64,000 nt of DNA from Deltaproteobacteria bacterium (GCA_018266075.1 JAFEBB010000007.1:1-64000); one strand, 5' to 3'. Shown: positions 33,025 to 41,578, counted from the first letter of the stretch. Translations and numbers: made by a program. The notes: generated by a model not told the origin, from the letters alone.

Positions 33025-34101
33025 ATGCGCTACAACCCACTCGGTCGCACCGGCCTGTTCGTCTCGGAGCTCTGCCTCGGCGCCATGACCTTCGGCGGCA
33101 AGGGCATGTGGCAAGCCATCGGCCAGCTCGGGAACCAGGAGGTCGAGCAGCTCATCGGCACCGCGTTCGACTCGGGCATCAACTTCATCGACACCGCCGA
33201 CGTGTACTCCGAGGGCGACTCCGAGAAGCTCGTGGGCGCCGCGCTCAAGTCGCTGAACCGACCGCGCGAGCAGGTCGTGGTGGCCACCAAGGTGCGCGGC
33301 CGCGTGGGCCCGGGCGTGAACCAGGTGGGCCTCTCACGCGGCCACATCCTGGCGAGCATCGACAACAGCCTCCAGCGCCTCGGCCTCGACTACGTCGACC
33401 TGTACCAGATCCACGGGTACGACAACGCCACGCCCATCACCGAGACGGTGCGCGCGCTCGACGACGTGGTGCGCTCGGGCAAGGCCCGCTACGTGGGCTT
33501 CAGCAACCTGCCCGCGTGGACGGCCGCCAAGGCCATCACCTTCGCCGAGGAGAACGGGCTCGCCCGCTTCCAGAGCGCGCAGGTCTACTACTCGATCGCC
33601 GGCCGAGACATCGAGCGCGAGATCGCGCCGCTGAGCGCTGCCGAGGGCGTGGCCATCCTGCCCTGGAGCCCGCTCGCCGGCGGCCTGCTCTCGGGCAAGT
33701 TCGACCCCAGCAAGAAGGGCCCGGCCGACGCGCGCCGCAGCAACTTCGACTTCCCGCCCGTGAACATGGAGCGCCTGCCGCGCGTGCTCGACGCCCTCCG
33801 CGACGTGGCCAAGGCGCAGAACGTCTCGGTCGCGCGTGTGGCGCTGGCCTGGCAGCTCACCAAGCCGTTCGTCACCAGCATCATCGTGGGCGCGAAGAAG
33901 AAGGAGCAGCTCGTCGACAACATCGCGGCCACGGAGCTCGAGCTCACCGCCGAGCAGCTCAAGACGCTCGACGACGCCAGCTCGCTGCCCGCGGAGTACC
34001 CGGGCTGGATGGTCGACTTCCAGAACGGCCGTGATCCGCGCGGGCAGGGCAAGATGCCCACCGAAGCCGAGATTCGCGCGGCGTTCGAGAAGGCCAGGTA
34101 A
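33025..34101 (+). CDS. Aldo/keto reductase
   Basis: The 358-residue TIM-barrel oxidoreductase has the catalytic tetrad in place: Asp56 and Tyr61 in FIDTADVYSEG, Lys89 in ATKVRG and His130 in YQIHGYD. The NADPH-binding end is visible (VALAWQLTKPFVTSIIVGAKKKEQLVDNI). Length and the LGRTGLFVSELCLGAMTFG start match the AKR family closest to the YakC/AKR13 or Kv-beta-like groups. It reduces aldehydes or ketones with NADPH in the cytoplasm; the substrate is unknown. It stands alone, converging on the gene ending at 34107. Confidence 0.93.
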   Translation: MRYNPLGRTGLFVSELCLGAMTFGGKGMWQAIGQLGNQEVEQLIGTAFDSGINFIDTADVYSEGDSEKLVGAALKSLNRPREQVVVATKVRGRVGPGVNQVGLSRGHILASIDNSLQRLGLDYVDLYQIHGYDNATPITETVRALDDVVRSGKARYVGFSNLPAWTAAKAITFAEENGLARFQSAQVYYSIAGRDIEREIAPLSAAEGVAILPWSPLAGGLLSGKFDPSKKGPADARRSNFDFPPVNMERLPRVLDALRDVAKAQNVSVARVALAWQLTKPFVTSIIVGAKKKEQLVDNIAATELELTAEQLKTLDDASSLPAEYPGWMVDFQNGRDPRGQGKMPTEAEIRAAFEKAR

Positions 34102-34106
34102 CGCTG

Positions 34107-34745
34107 CTACTTCACGCAGATCACGCACTCGGTGTGCGAGGTGGTCGTGCCGTTGGTGCTGCTGTTCGCGACCCACGTCGGGTTCGCGCCAGGGTTGGTG
34201 CTCGTGCCGGCCGTGGACAGCGCCGAGAAGGCCGTGAGCTCGTTGATGCGCGTGTCCGGGCCGAAGCAGGCATATGCGGGCGACTGCACGGCCGTCAGAC
34301 TCTGGGTGTACGAGAAGAACGCCGTACCCGTGAGCGCCGTCGTCCAGCCCGTCGGACAGGTGTTCGTGCCGATGAGCGTCAGCTCGCTCACCGAGCTGCC
34401 CGTGACGGCTGCGTCGACGTAGGCCTTGCTCGCGCCGTCGTCGGCGGCGATCGGCGCGGCGAGGTTCAGCACGCGGTTCGAGGTCGAGCCGTCGCCCGGG
34501 CCCTGCACGATGTTGGAGACACGCGTGGCCTCCGTGCTCAGCGTGGCGAAGTTCTCGTTCACGTCGCTCGCGAGCGCGGTGGTGTTGGGCTGCATGAGGT
34601 GGGGCACGGTGATGCTCGCGGCGGCGAGCAGGCCCGGCATCGAGAGCCCCAGCGCCACCACGCCACCCAGCAACCAGCGGCGATCGCTCTTGCGCTGCTC
34701 GGCGCGCACCACCTGAAGCAGCTCCTTCATCTCCTGTTCGGTCAT
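34107..34745 (-). CDS. Exported protein with tail-fibre-like N-terminal motif, second gene of a pair
   Basis: ATG 34745 has GGGAGAA six bases before it; the 212-residue product starts with a cytoplasmic Glu/Lys-rich segment (MTEQEMKELLQVVRAEQRK) and one membrane helix (LLGGVVALGLSMPGLLAAA). It then shows the motif VPHLMQPNTTALASDVNENFATL, common in bacterial exported proteins related to tail-fibre stalks. The C-terminal part has TCPTGWTTALTG and ends with CVICVK. It follows the tether lipoprotein at 34763 by 17 bases, so both are likely made together. The function is unknown; type II membrane anchoring with a periplasmic domain is the simplest reading. Confidence 0.75.
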   Translation of the reverse strand: MTEQEMKELLQVVRAEQRKSDRRWLLGGVVALGLSMPGLLAAASITVPHLMQPNTTALASDVNENFATLSTEATRVSNIVQGPGDGSTSNRVLNLAAPIAADDGASKAYVDAAVTGSSVSELTLIGTNTCPTGWTTALTGTAFFSYTQSLTAVQSPAYACFGPDTRINELTAFSALSTAGTSTNPGANPTWVANSSTNGTTTSHTECVICVK

Positions 34746-34762
34746 GGCTTCTCCCGTGGGCC

Positions 34763-35236
34763 CTAGCCCCAGATGTCGTTGTTCCACTTCATCACGTTCC
34801 ACTTGCGGGGACCGGTGGTGCCGGTCGAGCCGCTCGTGGTCGAGGTGCCGGTGCTCGAGCCGGCGGTTGTCGAACTGCCTGTCGTCGAGCCCGCGGACGT
34901 CGAATTGCCTGTCGTCGAGCCCGCGGTCGTCGAGCTCGTCGACGTCGAGCTGCCCGTCGTCGATCCCGCTGAGGTCGAGCCCGTCGCCGTGGAGCTGCTG
35001 CTCGCCGTGGTGGAAGCGGTCGTCGTGCCGCTGCTTCCCGCACTCGAACCGGCCGTGCTGCCCGTGGTGTTCGACGTCGAGCTGGACGTGGCGCCAGCGG
35101 TCGAGGCCGTCGCGCCCGTTCCGGACGCGCTCGTCGTGGAGTTCGTGGTGGTGGTGCTGCTCGCGCTCTTCGTGCATCCGGCGCAGAGGGCCGACGCGAT
35201 TGCAGCGAGCAAGAGTGCTTGCGCCACTCGGAGCAT
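34763..35236 (-). CDS. Low-complexity lipoprotein ending in a Trp-rich tail
   Basis: The protein has 157 residues: signal peptide with lipobox CAGC (Cys21), then about 110 residues of almost only Ser, Thr, Gly and Ala, then a short non-repetitive tail (PRKWNVMKWNNDIWG). There is no folded domain, so the tether itself with its aromatic end is the product. The tail contains three Trp and alternating Asn, unlike anything else nearby, and may be a docking peptide or processing signal. The gene is 17 bases upstream of the exported protein ending at 34107. Confidence 0.8.
   Translation of the reverse strand: MLRVAQALLLAAIASALCAGCTKSASSTTTTNSTTSASGTGATASTAGATSSSTSNTTGSTAGSSAGSSGTTTASTTASSSSTATGSTSAGSTTGSSTSTSSTTAGSTTGNSTSAGSTTGSSTTAGSSTGTSTTSGSTGTTGPRKWNVMKWNNDIWG
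34869..34928 (-). repeat. 30-base tandem repeat inside the tether
   Basis: Two copies of a 30-base unit (34869-34898 and 34899-34928) differ at two positions only. A third, decayed copy follows. They encode ten-residue Ser/Thr/Gly/Ala units, so tether length can vary in steps of ten residues. Confidence 0.75.
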
Positions 35237-35293
35237 GAAGGCTCACGGTAGCTGGAGTGTTGAGCTTGTCGCAATGTGAGAGCTTCGACGAAC

Positions 35294-35845
35294 ATGAACG
35301 CGATGCGACGCTTGGCCCAGCTGATGATCGCGCTGGCGTTGGCCTCGAGCGGCCTCGCCGCCTGGGCGCTCGCGACGCGCGCACGTCCTGTCGCGCCGCA
35401 ACGACAGCCGCAGCCGCCGGGCGAAGTGCGAACCGTTCGCGGTGGCTCGATGGAAGGCATCGTCGAGCCCGGACAGCGCGTGCAGATCCTCCGCGGCTAC
35501 TTTCGCGACCATCCGGTCCAGCGCGGCGACCTGGTCGCTTACGGCGAGCCGCAGCCGATCGTGAAAGAGGTGCGCGCAGTGCCCGGCGATTCCTTCGAGG
35601 TCCGAAGCATCGACGGCGCGCAGCGGCTGTTCGTCAACGCGGAGCTCGTGCGCACCAGCAATGGAACGCCGTACGCGCTCGACGCCCACGCGGCGCGCAT
35701 GCTCGGCCTGTACGCCCACGACTACCAGGGCAAGGTGCCGGCCGATGCGTTCCTGCTCCTCGGCAACCTACCCGGCGGCTCCTTCGACAGCACGCACTTT
35801 GGGCTCGTGGCGCGGCGCGATTTGGTAGGCAAGGTGGAGCGTTGA
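35294..35845 (+). CDS. S26 signal-peptidase-like protein, first of a pair
   Basis: The 183-residue protein has an N-terminal membrane helix (LAQLMIALALASSGLAAWAL) and S26 landmarks: RGGSMEGIVEPGQRV with the candidate nucleophile Ser52, IVKEVRAVPGD with the candidate general base Lys91, and a late LLLGNLPGGSFDSTHFG that resembles a degenerate box E (GDNRxxSxDSRxxG). It looks like a small type I signal peptidase or TraF-like relative. A GTG at 35276 is an alternative start. Its stop overlaps the TTG start of a second S26 gene. Confidence 0.75.
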   Translation: MNAMRRLAQLMIALALASSGLAAWALATRARPVAPQRQPQPPGEVRTVRGGSMEGIVEPGQRVQILRGYFRDHPVQRGDLVAYGEPQPIVKEVRAVPGDSFEVRSIDGAQRLFVNAELVRTSNGTPYALDAHAARMLGLYAHDYQGKVPADAFLLLGNLPGGSFDSTHFGLVARRDLVGKVER

Positions 35846-36447
35846 AGGCGGCGGAGCAGGTGCAGCGCTGGGCCGTGGTGGTGGCTTGCCTGGCGGCGGT
35901 CGTCGCGATTCGCACCTGGGTGGGACGGCCGATGCTGGTTCGCGGCCACTCCATGAAGCCCACGCTCTTCGACGGCGATTTGGTGTGGCTGGATGCGCTC
36001 CATCGCAACGTCGAGCTCGGCGACATCGCTGCGTACACCGCGCGAAACGGTGAGCAGCGGGTCAAGCGCGTGGTCGCCATCGGCGGAGAGCGGATCGGCG
36101 TCCAGGAAGGGCAGTTGGTGCGCGCGGGCGCGGTCGTTCCCATCGAGCGGCTGGGCATGGCGGAGAACTGGAAGGACGCCGCGCAGGTGTTGCCGCTGGC
36201 CAAGCTGAACGCCGAGCGCTTTCGCGAGACGGTGGGCCGCGAGCACGAGGCGCAGCGATTCCATCCGAGCACGAGCGCGCCAGATCAAGCGGTGCCTTCC
36301 GACGCAATCTTCCTGGTGGGCGACAACCGCGACGACTCGATCGACGACCGCGCCGACGGACCGACCCCGCGTTCCAAAATCGAGGGCAGGGTCCGCTGGG
36401 TGCTGATCTCGATGACCCGCCGGAGGTTCTTCCTCGAGGCGCCTTGA
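35842..36447 (+). CDS. Signal peptidase I (S26) homologue, second of a pair
   Basis: TTG 35842 overlaps the previous stop (TTGA) and follows GGTGGAG. The 201-residue protein has one N-terminal helix (WAVVVACLAAVVAI), box B with Ser37 (GHSMKPTL), box D with Lys75 (QRVKRVVAIGGERI) and a good box E (VGDNRDDSIDDRADG). These are the catalytic Ser-Lys dyad residues of type I signal peptidases, which cut exported preproteins on the outer face of the inner membrane. It is shorter than E. coli LepB. Its coding overlap with another S26 gene suggests a paired system. Confidence 0.85.
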   Translation: MKAAEQVQRWAVVVACLAAVVAIRTWVGRPMLVRGHSMKPTLFDGDLVWLDALHRNVELGDIAAYTARNGEQRVKRVVAIGGERIGVQEGQLVRAGAVVPIERLGMAENWKDAAQVLPLAKLNAERFRETVGREHEAQRFHPSTSAPDQAVPSDAIFLVGDNRDDSIDDRADGPTPRSKIEGRVRWVLISMTRRRFFLEAP

Positions 36448-36492
36448 TTCAGGTGAACTTCCGGGCCCCTCGCCGGTCAGACGTAGACTCTG

Positions 36493-37044
36493 ATGCAGGT
36501 GCACATGAACCAGATTCGCCTTCAACGCTTCGTTCTGCCGTTGCTGCTCGTGCTCGGGAGCTGCGGCCTCAATGAGTTCGACGTCACCCAATCCGGCTCG
36601 GCCACCGTGCCCGGCGGCGGCGCGCTCGCGGGCCTGCTGGGTGCGTTCCCAGCGGTGTCGGGGTTCAACAACTTCGACTTCTCACAGTCGCAAGACTTCA
36701 AGAATCAGAACGCGCAGAAGTCGCACGTGAGCTCGGCGAAGTTGAAGTCGTTCACGCTCAAGATCACCTCGCCCAACGACGAGGGCTTCGCGTTTCTCGA
36801 TTCGATCGCGTTCTTCGCCGAGGCCAACGGTCAAAGAGTTCGCGTGGCCCACAAGGAGAACATCGCCTCGCTGGGCTTGAACGCGCCGAACCCGACGCTC
36901 ACGCTCGAGCTCGACAACCAAGAGCTCGCGTCATTCGTGAAAGCCGACAGCATGACCCTCTCGACCGAGGCGAGCGGTCGGCAGCCCACCGAGGACACCA
37001 CCATCGTGGCGACCGCGGTGTTTCACGTGGGTGTGTCGCCGTAG
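36493..37044 (+). CDS. Hypothetical lipoprotein without tether
   Basis: The frame starts at ATG 36493, but ATG 36505 (MNQIRLQRF) gives the cleaner signal peptide with lipobox LGSC. After the Cys the protein is a compact, beta-rich domain of about 150 residues (LKSFTLKITSPNDEGFAFLDSIAFFAEANGQRVRVAHKENI; TLTLELDNQELASFVK). There is no Ser/Thr tether, unlike most lipoproteins in this window. I do not recognise the family. It ends at the same point as the convergent VWA-like lipoprotein. Confidence 0.78.
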   Translation: MQVHMNQIRLQRFVLPLLLVLGSCGLNEFDVTQSGSATVPGGGALAGLLGAFPAVSGFNNFDFSQSQDFKNQNAQKSHVSSAKLKSFTLKITSPNDEGFAFLDSIAFFAEANGQRVRVAHKENIASLGLNAPNPTLTLELDNQELASFVKADSMTLSTEASGRQPTEDTTIVATAVFHVGVSP

Positions 37045-38172
37045 CTACGGCTCGTTCGGCAGCGCGCTGAGGTCGAGGCCGGTCGGCGGGTTCTTCTCCA
37101 CGCTGGCGCCGCCGCCGTGGGTGGCGAGCTCGGACATGAAGTGCACCGCGGCCGTGTGAGCGTCGGTCGCGCTCAAGCCGAAGAGATCCTGCTGCTCTGG
37201 AGTGGCCAGCGTCGCGTAGTTCGCGTCGTTCCAGAGGAGCACCGTGTCGAGCTGCACGCCGCCGACGCTCGAGCCCAGGGCCTTGAGCTGATCCGCGAGC
37301 GCGTAGAGGTCCGTGGGCTGATCGAGGTTCCCGCCGGCGACGAGTCCCGAGATCGACGGGTTGCCGTCGTTGCACACGCACCCGGCGCCGCCACCGTCGA
37401 CCGGGCAACCTGCGCCAGGGCTGTCGGGCCAGGTGAGATCGGGGCTGCTCGCCGACGCGAGCTGGCTGGCCGGGAGCGCGTCGTTGGAAGCACAGAACGG
37501 GAAGGGCATCCCGTCGGCGATGAAGACCACCAGGTAGCGCGTGTTCGACTTGTCAGCGGCGGCGAGGTGGCTGATGTCGTCGGTGATGCGAGCGAGCGCT
37601 GCCGCAAGCGCGCCTTGCCAGTTGTTGGCCTGACCCAGCGAGCCCTGCCAGTCGTTGATGGCCGTGACCCACGCGCCGAGGTTGTTGTCGCCCACCGGCG
37701 CGAAGTCCGTGGTCGCCGGGTACCCGCCGCTGATCTCCGACTCGTACGGAACCAGCGCGGCCTCGACGTTTGCGTTGTCCTTGAGGCGGGTGATCTCGTT
37801 GTAGAGCGCGCAGACACGCTGCGGGTGCGGGTTGCCATCGGGCTCGCAGAACGCCTCGGGGTGTGCGCTCTGGGTGATGGCGACTGCGAAGGTCTGGCAG
37901 ATGCTGTTCACGTTGGCTTGCGAGCCCGGCGGATCGGTGATGCAGGACGAACCCGCCTTGGTCACGAGGTAGAGGAGGCGGACGTTCGTCGCGCCGCTGG
38001 TGCCGCTCGATCCACCCGAGCCTCCGGTACTGCCTGAGCTGCCCGTCGTGGAGCCGGTCGCGGCGCCCGTGCTGCCCGAGGTGCCACCGTCGGACGTCGT
38101 GGAGCTCGCGCTGCAACCCCACACAGCGAGCATTCCCAGTGCGAAGATGAGCCCCGCTCCGTGACGCCGCAT
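37045..38172 (-). CDS. VWA-like tether lipoprotein
   Basis: The protein has 375 residues: signal peptide with lipobox VWGC (Cys20), a Ser/Gly/Thr tether of about 50 residues, then a von Willebrand factor A-like domain. Visible are the first strand (VRLLYLVTKAG), the mid-domain strand followed by DGMP (YLVVFIADGMPFPF) and LDTVLLWND. The usual metal-site DxSxS of strand one is replaced (VTKAGSSC), so classical MIDAS metal binding is doubtful. Several cysteine pairs are present. GGAGG lies seven bases before ATG 38172. A surface adhesion or sensing role is inferred. Confidence 0.75.
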   Translation of the reverse strand: MRRHGAGLIFALGMLAVWGCSASSTTSDGGTSGSTGAATGSTTGSSGSTGGSGGSSGTSGATNVRLLYLVTKAGSSCITDPPGSQANVNSICQTFAVAITQSAHPEAFCEPDGNPHPQRVCALYNEITRLKDNANVEAALVPYESEISGGYPATTDFAPVGDNNLGAWVTAINDWQGSLGQANNWQGALAAALARITDDISHLAAADKSNTRYLVVFIADGMPFPFCASNDALPASQLASASSPDLTWPDSPGAGCPVDGGGAGCVCNDGNPSISGLVAGGNLDQPTDLYALADQLKALGSSVGGVQLDTVLLWNDANYATLATPEQQDLFGLSATDAHTAAVHFMSELATHGGGASVEKNPPTGLDLSALPNEP

Positions 38173-38202
38173 CGGATTCCTCCAAGTTTGGAGGGGAAAC
38201 GA

Positions 38203-38217
38203 TAACATGTTGGTTAC
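38203..38217 (-). promoter_or_regulatory. Candidate promoter of the VWA-like lipoprotein gene
   Basis: Read on the minus strand the site is GTAACCA, three bases, then TGTTA, about 30 bases before ATG 38172. The same arrangement, GTAACCA N3 TGCTA, lies before the lipoprotein gene starting at 41557. TGNTA resembles an extended -10 element. Confidence 0.35.
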
Positions 38218-38244
38218 GTCGTAAACGCCGAATCTCGAGCTCAC

Positions 38245-38892
38245 ATGTCCAAGCTTCGCGTGCATGCCTTCTCCATCTCGGCCGACGGCTTCGGTGCCGG
38301 CCCGAGTCAGGACCTCGAGAATCCGCTCGGCGTGGGCGGGCCCCAGCTGCACGGGTGGATGCTCCCCACGCACACGTTTCAGAAGACGCTCTTCGGCAAG
38401 GACGGCGAGACCGGCGTCGACGACGACTTCACCGCGCGCGGCTTCGAGAACCTGGGTGCGTGGATCCTCGGCCGAAACATGTTCGGCCCCATTCGCGGGC
38501 CGTGGCCCGACGAGGCTTGGAAGGGCTGGTGGGGCGAGACGCCGCCGTACCACTGCGACGTCTTCGTGCTCACGCACCACGCGCGCGCGTCGTTCGAGAT
38601 GAATGGCGGCACGTGCTTTCACTTCGTGACCGGCGGAATCCACGAGGCGCTTGCGCGCGCGAAGCGGGCCGCTGCCGGCAAGGACGTGCGGCTCGGCGGT
38701 GGCGTGGCCACAATCAGGCAGTACTTGAAGGAACGGCTCGTGGACGAGCTGCACTTCGCCATCTCGCCGGTGCTGCTCGGCAGCGGCGAGCACCTCTTCG
38801 CGGGGATCGATCTGCCGAAGCTCGGCTATCGCGTGGTGGAGAGCGTCACGACGAAGAAGGCGATGCACATTCGAGTGGGCCGAGCGGCCTGA
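38245..38892 (+). CDS. Dihydrofolate reductase-fold protein (RibD C-terminal family), second copy
   Basis: This is a 215-residue NAD(P)H reductase-fold protein: KLRVHAFSISADGFGAGP at the start, LGAWILGRNMFGPIRGPW, CDVFVLTHHAR, the cofactor loop RLGGGVATIRQYL and ELHFAISPVLLGSGEHLF. It is about 30 residues longer than the homologue at 1593, mostly by an insert near residue 30-50 (GVGGPQLHGWMLPTHTF). It is divergent from the VWA-like gene and 19 bases upstream of the NAD(P)-binding protein gene, likely one operon of small redox proteins. Confidence 0.88.
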   Translation: MSKLRVHAFSISADGFGAGPSQDLENPLGVGGPQLHGWMLPTHTFQKTLFGKDGETGVDDDFTARGFENLGAWILGRNMFGPIRGPWPDEAWKGWWGETPPYHCDVFVLTHHARASFEMNGGTCFHFVTGGIHEALARAKRAAAGKDVRLGGGVATIRQYLKERLVDELHFAISPVLLGSGEHLFAGIDLPKLGYRVVESVTTKKAMHIRVGRAA

Positions 38893-38911
38893 GCGTCATC
38901 GGGGACAACAC

Positions 38912-39547
38912 ATGCGAATCCTGGTCGTGGGTGCGTCGCAAGGCACGGGCGCGGAGTGTGTGAAGAACGCGCTGGAGAAGGGCCATCAGGTCACGGCCTT
39001 CGCGCGAAGCCCGAAGAAGCTGGCCATCGAGAACGCCGCGCTCACGAAAGTGGCCGGCGACTTCTTCAATCTCGCCGACCTCGAGCGGGTGATGCCCGGG
39101 CATGACGCGGTGATCGTCACCGCGTCGGTGTCGAAGCTGAGCACGTTCAAGGAGAAGCCCGACTACTTCTCGGCAGGCACGGCGTTCACCGTGCAGGCGA
39201 TGAAGAAGGCGGGCGTCAAGCGCCTGGTGATCCTGAGCGCGCTGGGCGCCGGTGAGAGCCGCGCCCTCGCCAACCCCATCCTGCGCTTCCTCGTCGTGGA
39301 CCGGATCCTCAAGGCCGCGTTCCTCGACCACAACCGCCAGGAGCAGCTCGTGAAGGAGAGCGGCCTGGAGTGGGTGATCGCGCGGCCCACGCGGCTCACC
39401 AACGGGCCGTCGCTCAAGAAGTACCAGGCGAAGACCGCGGTGGAGTCGGTGCCGGGCGCCATCTCACGCGGCGACGTCGCCGACTTCATGGTCGAGGCGT
39501 GTGTGAAGCCCGACTGGGTGGGCCACGCGGTGCAGCTCGGCGGTTAG
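38912..39547 (+). CDS. NAD(P)-binding SDR/NmrA-like protein
   Basis: The 211-residue Rossmann protein starts with RILVVGASQGTG, the NAD(P)-binding glycine motif of atypical SDR proteins. It continues with VTAFARSPKKL (cofactor phosphate site), VIVTASVSK, RLVILSALGAGESR and WVIARPTRLTNGP. Family members (PF13460) are NAD(P)H-dependent reductases or redox sensors such as NmrA-like proteins. No Tyr-x3-Lys pair of classical SDRs is seen. It overlaps the convergent ABM monooxygenase gene by four bases. Confidence 0.88.
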   Translation: MRILVVGASQGTGAECVKNALEKGHQVTAFARSPKKLAIENAALTKVAGDFFNLADLERVMPGHDAVIVTASVSKLSTFKEKPDYFSAGTAFTVQAMKKAGVKRLVILSALGAGESRALANPILRFLVVDRILKAAFLDHNRQEQLVKESGLEWVIARPTRLTNGPSLKKYQAKTAVESVPGAISRGDVADFMVEACVKPDWVGHAVQLGG

Positions 39548-39852
39548 CTCGCGCCGGGCTGCTTCGCCGCGAGGAGATCGATCTTCTCGATGCTCGGCGG
39601 CTTGGCCAACAGCTCGGCGGCCTTCGACTTCAGGGCGCTGGCGATGCGGCCCTCGAGGTGCGCCTTGCGCGCGTCGTCGTCGTTGAAGGTGTCGAAGACG
39701 GCGAACACGCTCGGGCCCAGGCGGATGGCGTACCAGCTCATGGTGCCCTCTTCGGACTCCGCGAGCGGCAGCGCGCTGGCGAGGAACTTCGCGACCTCGT
39801 CCTCCTTGCCGGGCTTGGCCTCGAGTCGAACCCAGAGTCCGCAGCGAACCAT
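39544..39852 (-). CDS. Antibiotic biosynthesis monooxygenase (ABM) domain protein
   Basis: ATG 39852 has GGAGG six bases before it, so the product is 102 residues; 18 more upstream codons are probably not used. The ABM dimeric alpha-beta barrel is visible: WVRLEAKPGKEDEVAKFLASAL, EEGTMSWYAIRLGPSVFAVFDTFNDDDARKAHL. Family members are cofactor-free quinol monooxygenases or signal-metabolite enzymes. It is convergent with the SDR-like gene, overlapping it by four bases. Confidence 0.88.
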   Translation of the reverse strand: MVRCGLWVRLEAKPGKEDEVAKFLASALPLAESEEGTMSWYAIRLGPSVFAVFDTFNDDDARKAHLEGRIASALKSKAAELLAKPPSIEKIDLLAAKQPGAS

Positions 39853-39916
39853 TGGCGCCTCCGTGAAGCTGGCGACGAAGGTGCGCACGGCGCTCGGGCG
39901 CGGCAAGCCCCGACGA

Positions 39917-41557
39917 CTAAAGGTGACCGGTGATGGTGTAGCTCACCTTCTCGGTTTCGTTGTCGCCGCAGGTCTTGCTCACCTCGAAGTAGATGAAGGT
40001 GTCGTCCGAGAACTGGTTGGAGAGGTGGCTCATGCTGCAGCTCCCGGAGCTGTCGGGGGTGCAGGTGTAGGTCTGGGAGTTGGTGATCACGGTGAACGTG
40101 TAGCAGTCGGGGAGGAACGCGCCGGTCTCGGTGAAGGTGAGCACCAGGTCGTTGTCGCAGAACGTGTGGCCCTGGCCGGTGATGACCATCCAGTCGGGCG
40201 CCGAGCCGCTGTACGCGTCCCAGCCGTTGATGCTCGGGTTGAGGTGCTGCCAGGTGTCGCTGAGCAGTGTGCCGGAGATGTTGATGTCGGTGTTGCCGAC
40301 CTCGCAGTCGCTCACGGTGCCTTCGTTGGCCGCGGACGTCTGCTCGTGGTTGCCGGTGGGCGAGTCGAGGTCTTCGCAGCCGTTCTGCTGATTGCCGTCG
40401 ACGTCGTAGTTCTCGCCCACGCAGGAGAAGCTGCAGGTGAATGGCGCGTCACAGCTCACGGTGTCCGTGGACTGCGTGACGCCCGGGCAGGTGTAGCCGC
40501 ACTGGCCGCAGTCGTTGGGGCTGGCGACGGCGTTCGAGCAGAAGTCCTCGATGCAGCCCGCGGGATCTTGAGTGGCGCAGGTCTGCTTGCATGCTGGCGT
40601 GAACGCGTTGCAGGCCTGGAAGCGGTGCGTGGTGGTGTCGCAGGTATGCTGGCCGCTGCAGTTGCCGTCGCTGTTGGTGCGGGCGCAGTCAATCGGCGTG
40701 GTGTAGCGATCGCAGTAGCCGCCGAGCGCGTCCTCGCAGCCGGTGGCGATGATGGGGCGGCAGAGCTTGCGCGCGTCGCCGTTCACGTTCTCGTCGGTGC
40801 ACTCGTAGTCCGGCGGGCACGCGGCGTTGCCGGAGATGCTGCAGTCCACGTTGCAGAACGGCGCGCTGTCGCCCGGCGCCTGGTAGCAGATCTCCGCGAG
40901 GATGCCGCAGTCGCTGTCGCTCTGGCAGGCGAGGCAGTGCGCCGGGCTCTGGGGCACGCAGAAGCCCTGGGTGGAGTCGGCGGCCACGGGCTCGCAGAAG
41001 AACGACGGATCGGTGCCGCAATCCGAAGCCTGGGTGCAGTTCTGCACGCAGACCTTGTTGCCGAGGAGGACGCCACGGCACAGGCCCGAGGCGCAGTCGG
41101 TGTCCTGGTTGCAGGCGTCGCCGAGCGGGATCGGCGCGGCGCCCGTGGTGCCGCCGGAGCCGCTCCCGCTGCCGTTCGCGCTCCCGCCGGAGCTGCCCGA
41201 GCCGTTCGACGCGTTCGTGCCCGCGCTGGTGCTCGAGCCGTTGGACGCGTTCGAGCCGCCGCTGCCGCTCGAGGCGCTCGAGCTCGCGCTCGTTCCCGAG
41301 GAGCCCGTCCCGCTGCTGCTCGCCGACGAGGCGCTGCTGGCGTGGCTGCCGCTGCTGTTGCCCGAGGCGCCGTTGGCGCTGCCGCTGCCGTTCGAGCTCG
41401 ACGAGCCATCGCTGGCGCCGGTGCTGCCCGAGGCGCCCGTGGCCCCCGTGCCGACGCTGGTGCTGGAGCCGTTGCTCCCGGTGTCCTTGTCCTTGCCGCA
41501 GCCGACGACGAGCAGCGAGAGGGTGAGCGCGGCCAACACCTTCGACGAAGTGGACAT
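39917..41557 (-). CDS. Cys-rich tether lipoprotein with C-terminal beta domain
   Basis: The protein has 546 residues. ATG 41557 follows GGAGG and gives a signal peptide with lipobox VVGC (Cys20). A Ser/Gly/Asn/Ala tether of about 120 residues follows, then a Cys-rich region with module spacing CNQDTDCASGLC, CTQASDCG, CLACQSDSDC, and a final non-Cys-rich beta domain of about 130 residues (NTDINISGTLLSDTW ... CGDNETEKVSYTITGHL). Alternating tether and modules echo the protein at 5233, but the C-terminal domain is distinct. It should sit on the outer face of a membrane; no catalytic motif is visible. Confidence 0.85.
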   Translation of the reverse strand: MSTSSKVLAALTLSLLVVGCGKDKDTGSNGSSTSVGTGATGASGSTGASDGSSSSNGSGSANGASGNSSGSHASSASSASSSGTGSSGTSASSSASSGSGGSNASNGSSTSAGTNASNGSGSSGGSANGSGSGSGGTTGAAPIPLGDACNQDTDCASGLCRGVLLGNKVCVQNCTQASDCGTDPSFFCEPVAADSTQGFCVPQSPAHCLACQSDSDCGILAEICYQAPGDSAPFCNVDCSISGNAACPPDYECTDENVNGDARKLCRPIIATGCEDALGGYCDRYTTPIDCARTNSDGNCSGQHTCDTTTHRFQACNAFTPACKQTCATQDPAGCIEDFCSNAVASPNDCGQCGYTCPGVTQSTDTVSCDAPFTCSFSCVGENYDVDGNQQNGCEDLDSPTGNHEQTSAANEGTVSDCEVGNTDINISGTLLSDTWQHLNPSINGWDAYSGSAPDWMVITGQGHTFCDNDLVLTFTETGAFLPDCYTFTVITNSQTYTCTPDSSGSCSMSHLSNQFSDDTFIYFEVSKTCGDNETEKVSYTITGHL

Positions 41558-41578
41558 GGAAGCCTCCGGCGGGCTTCT

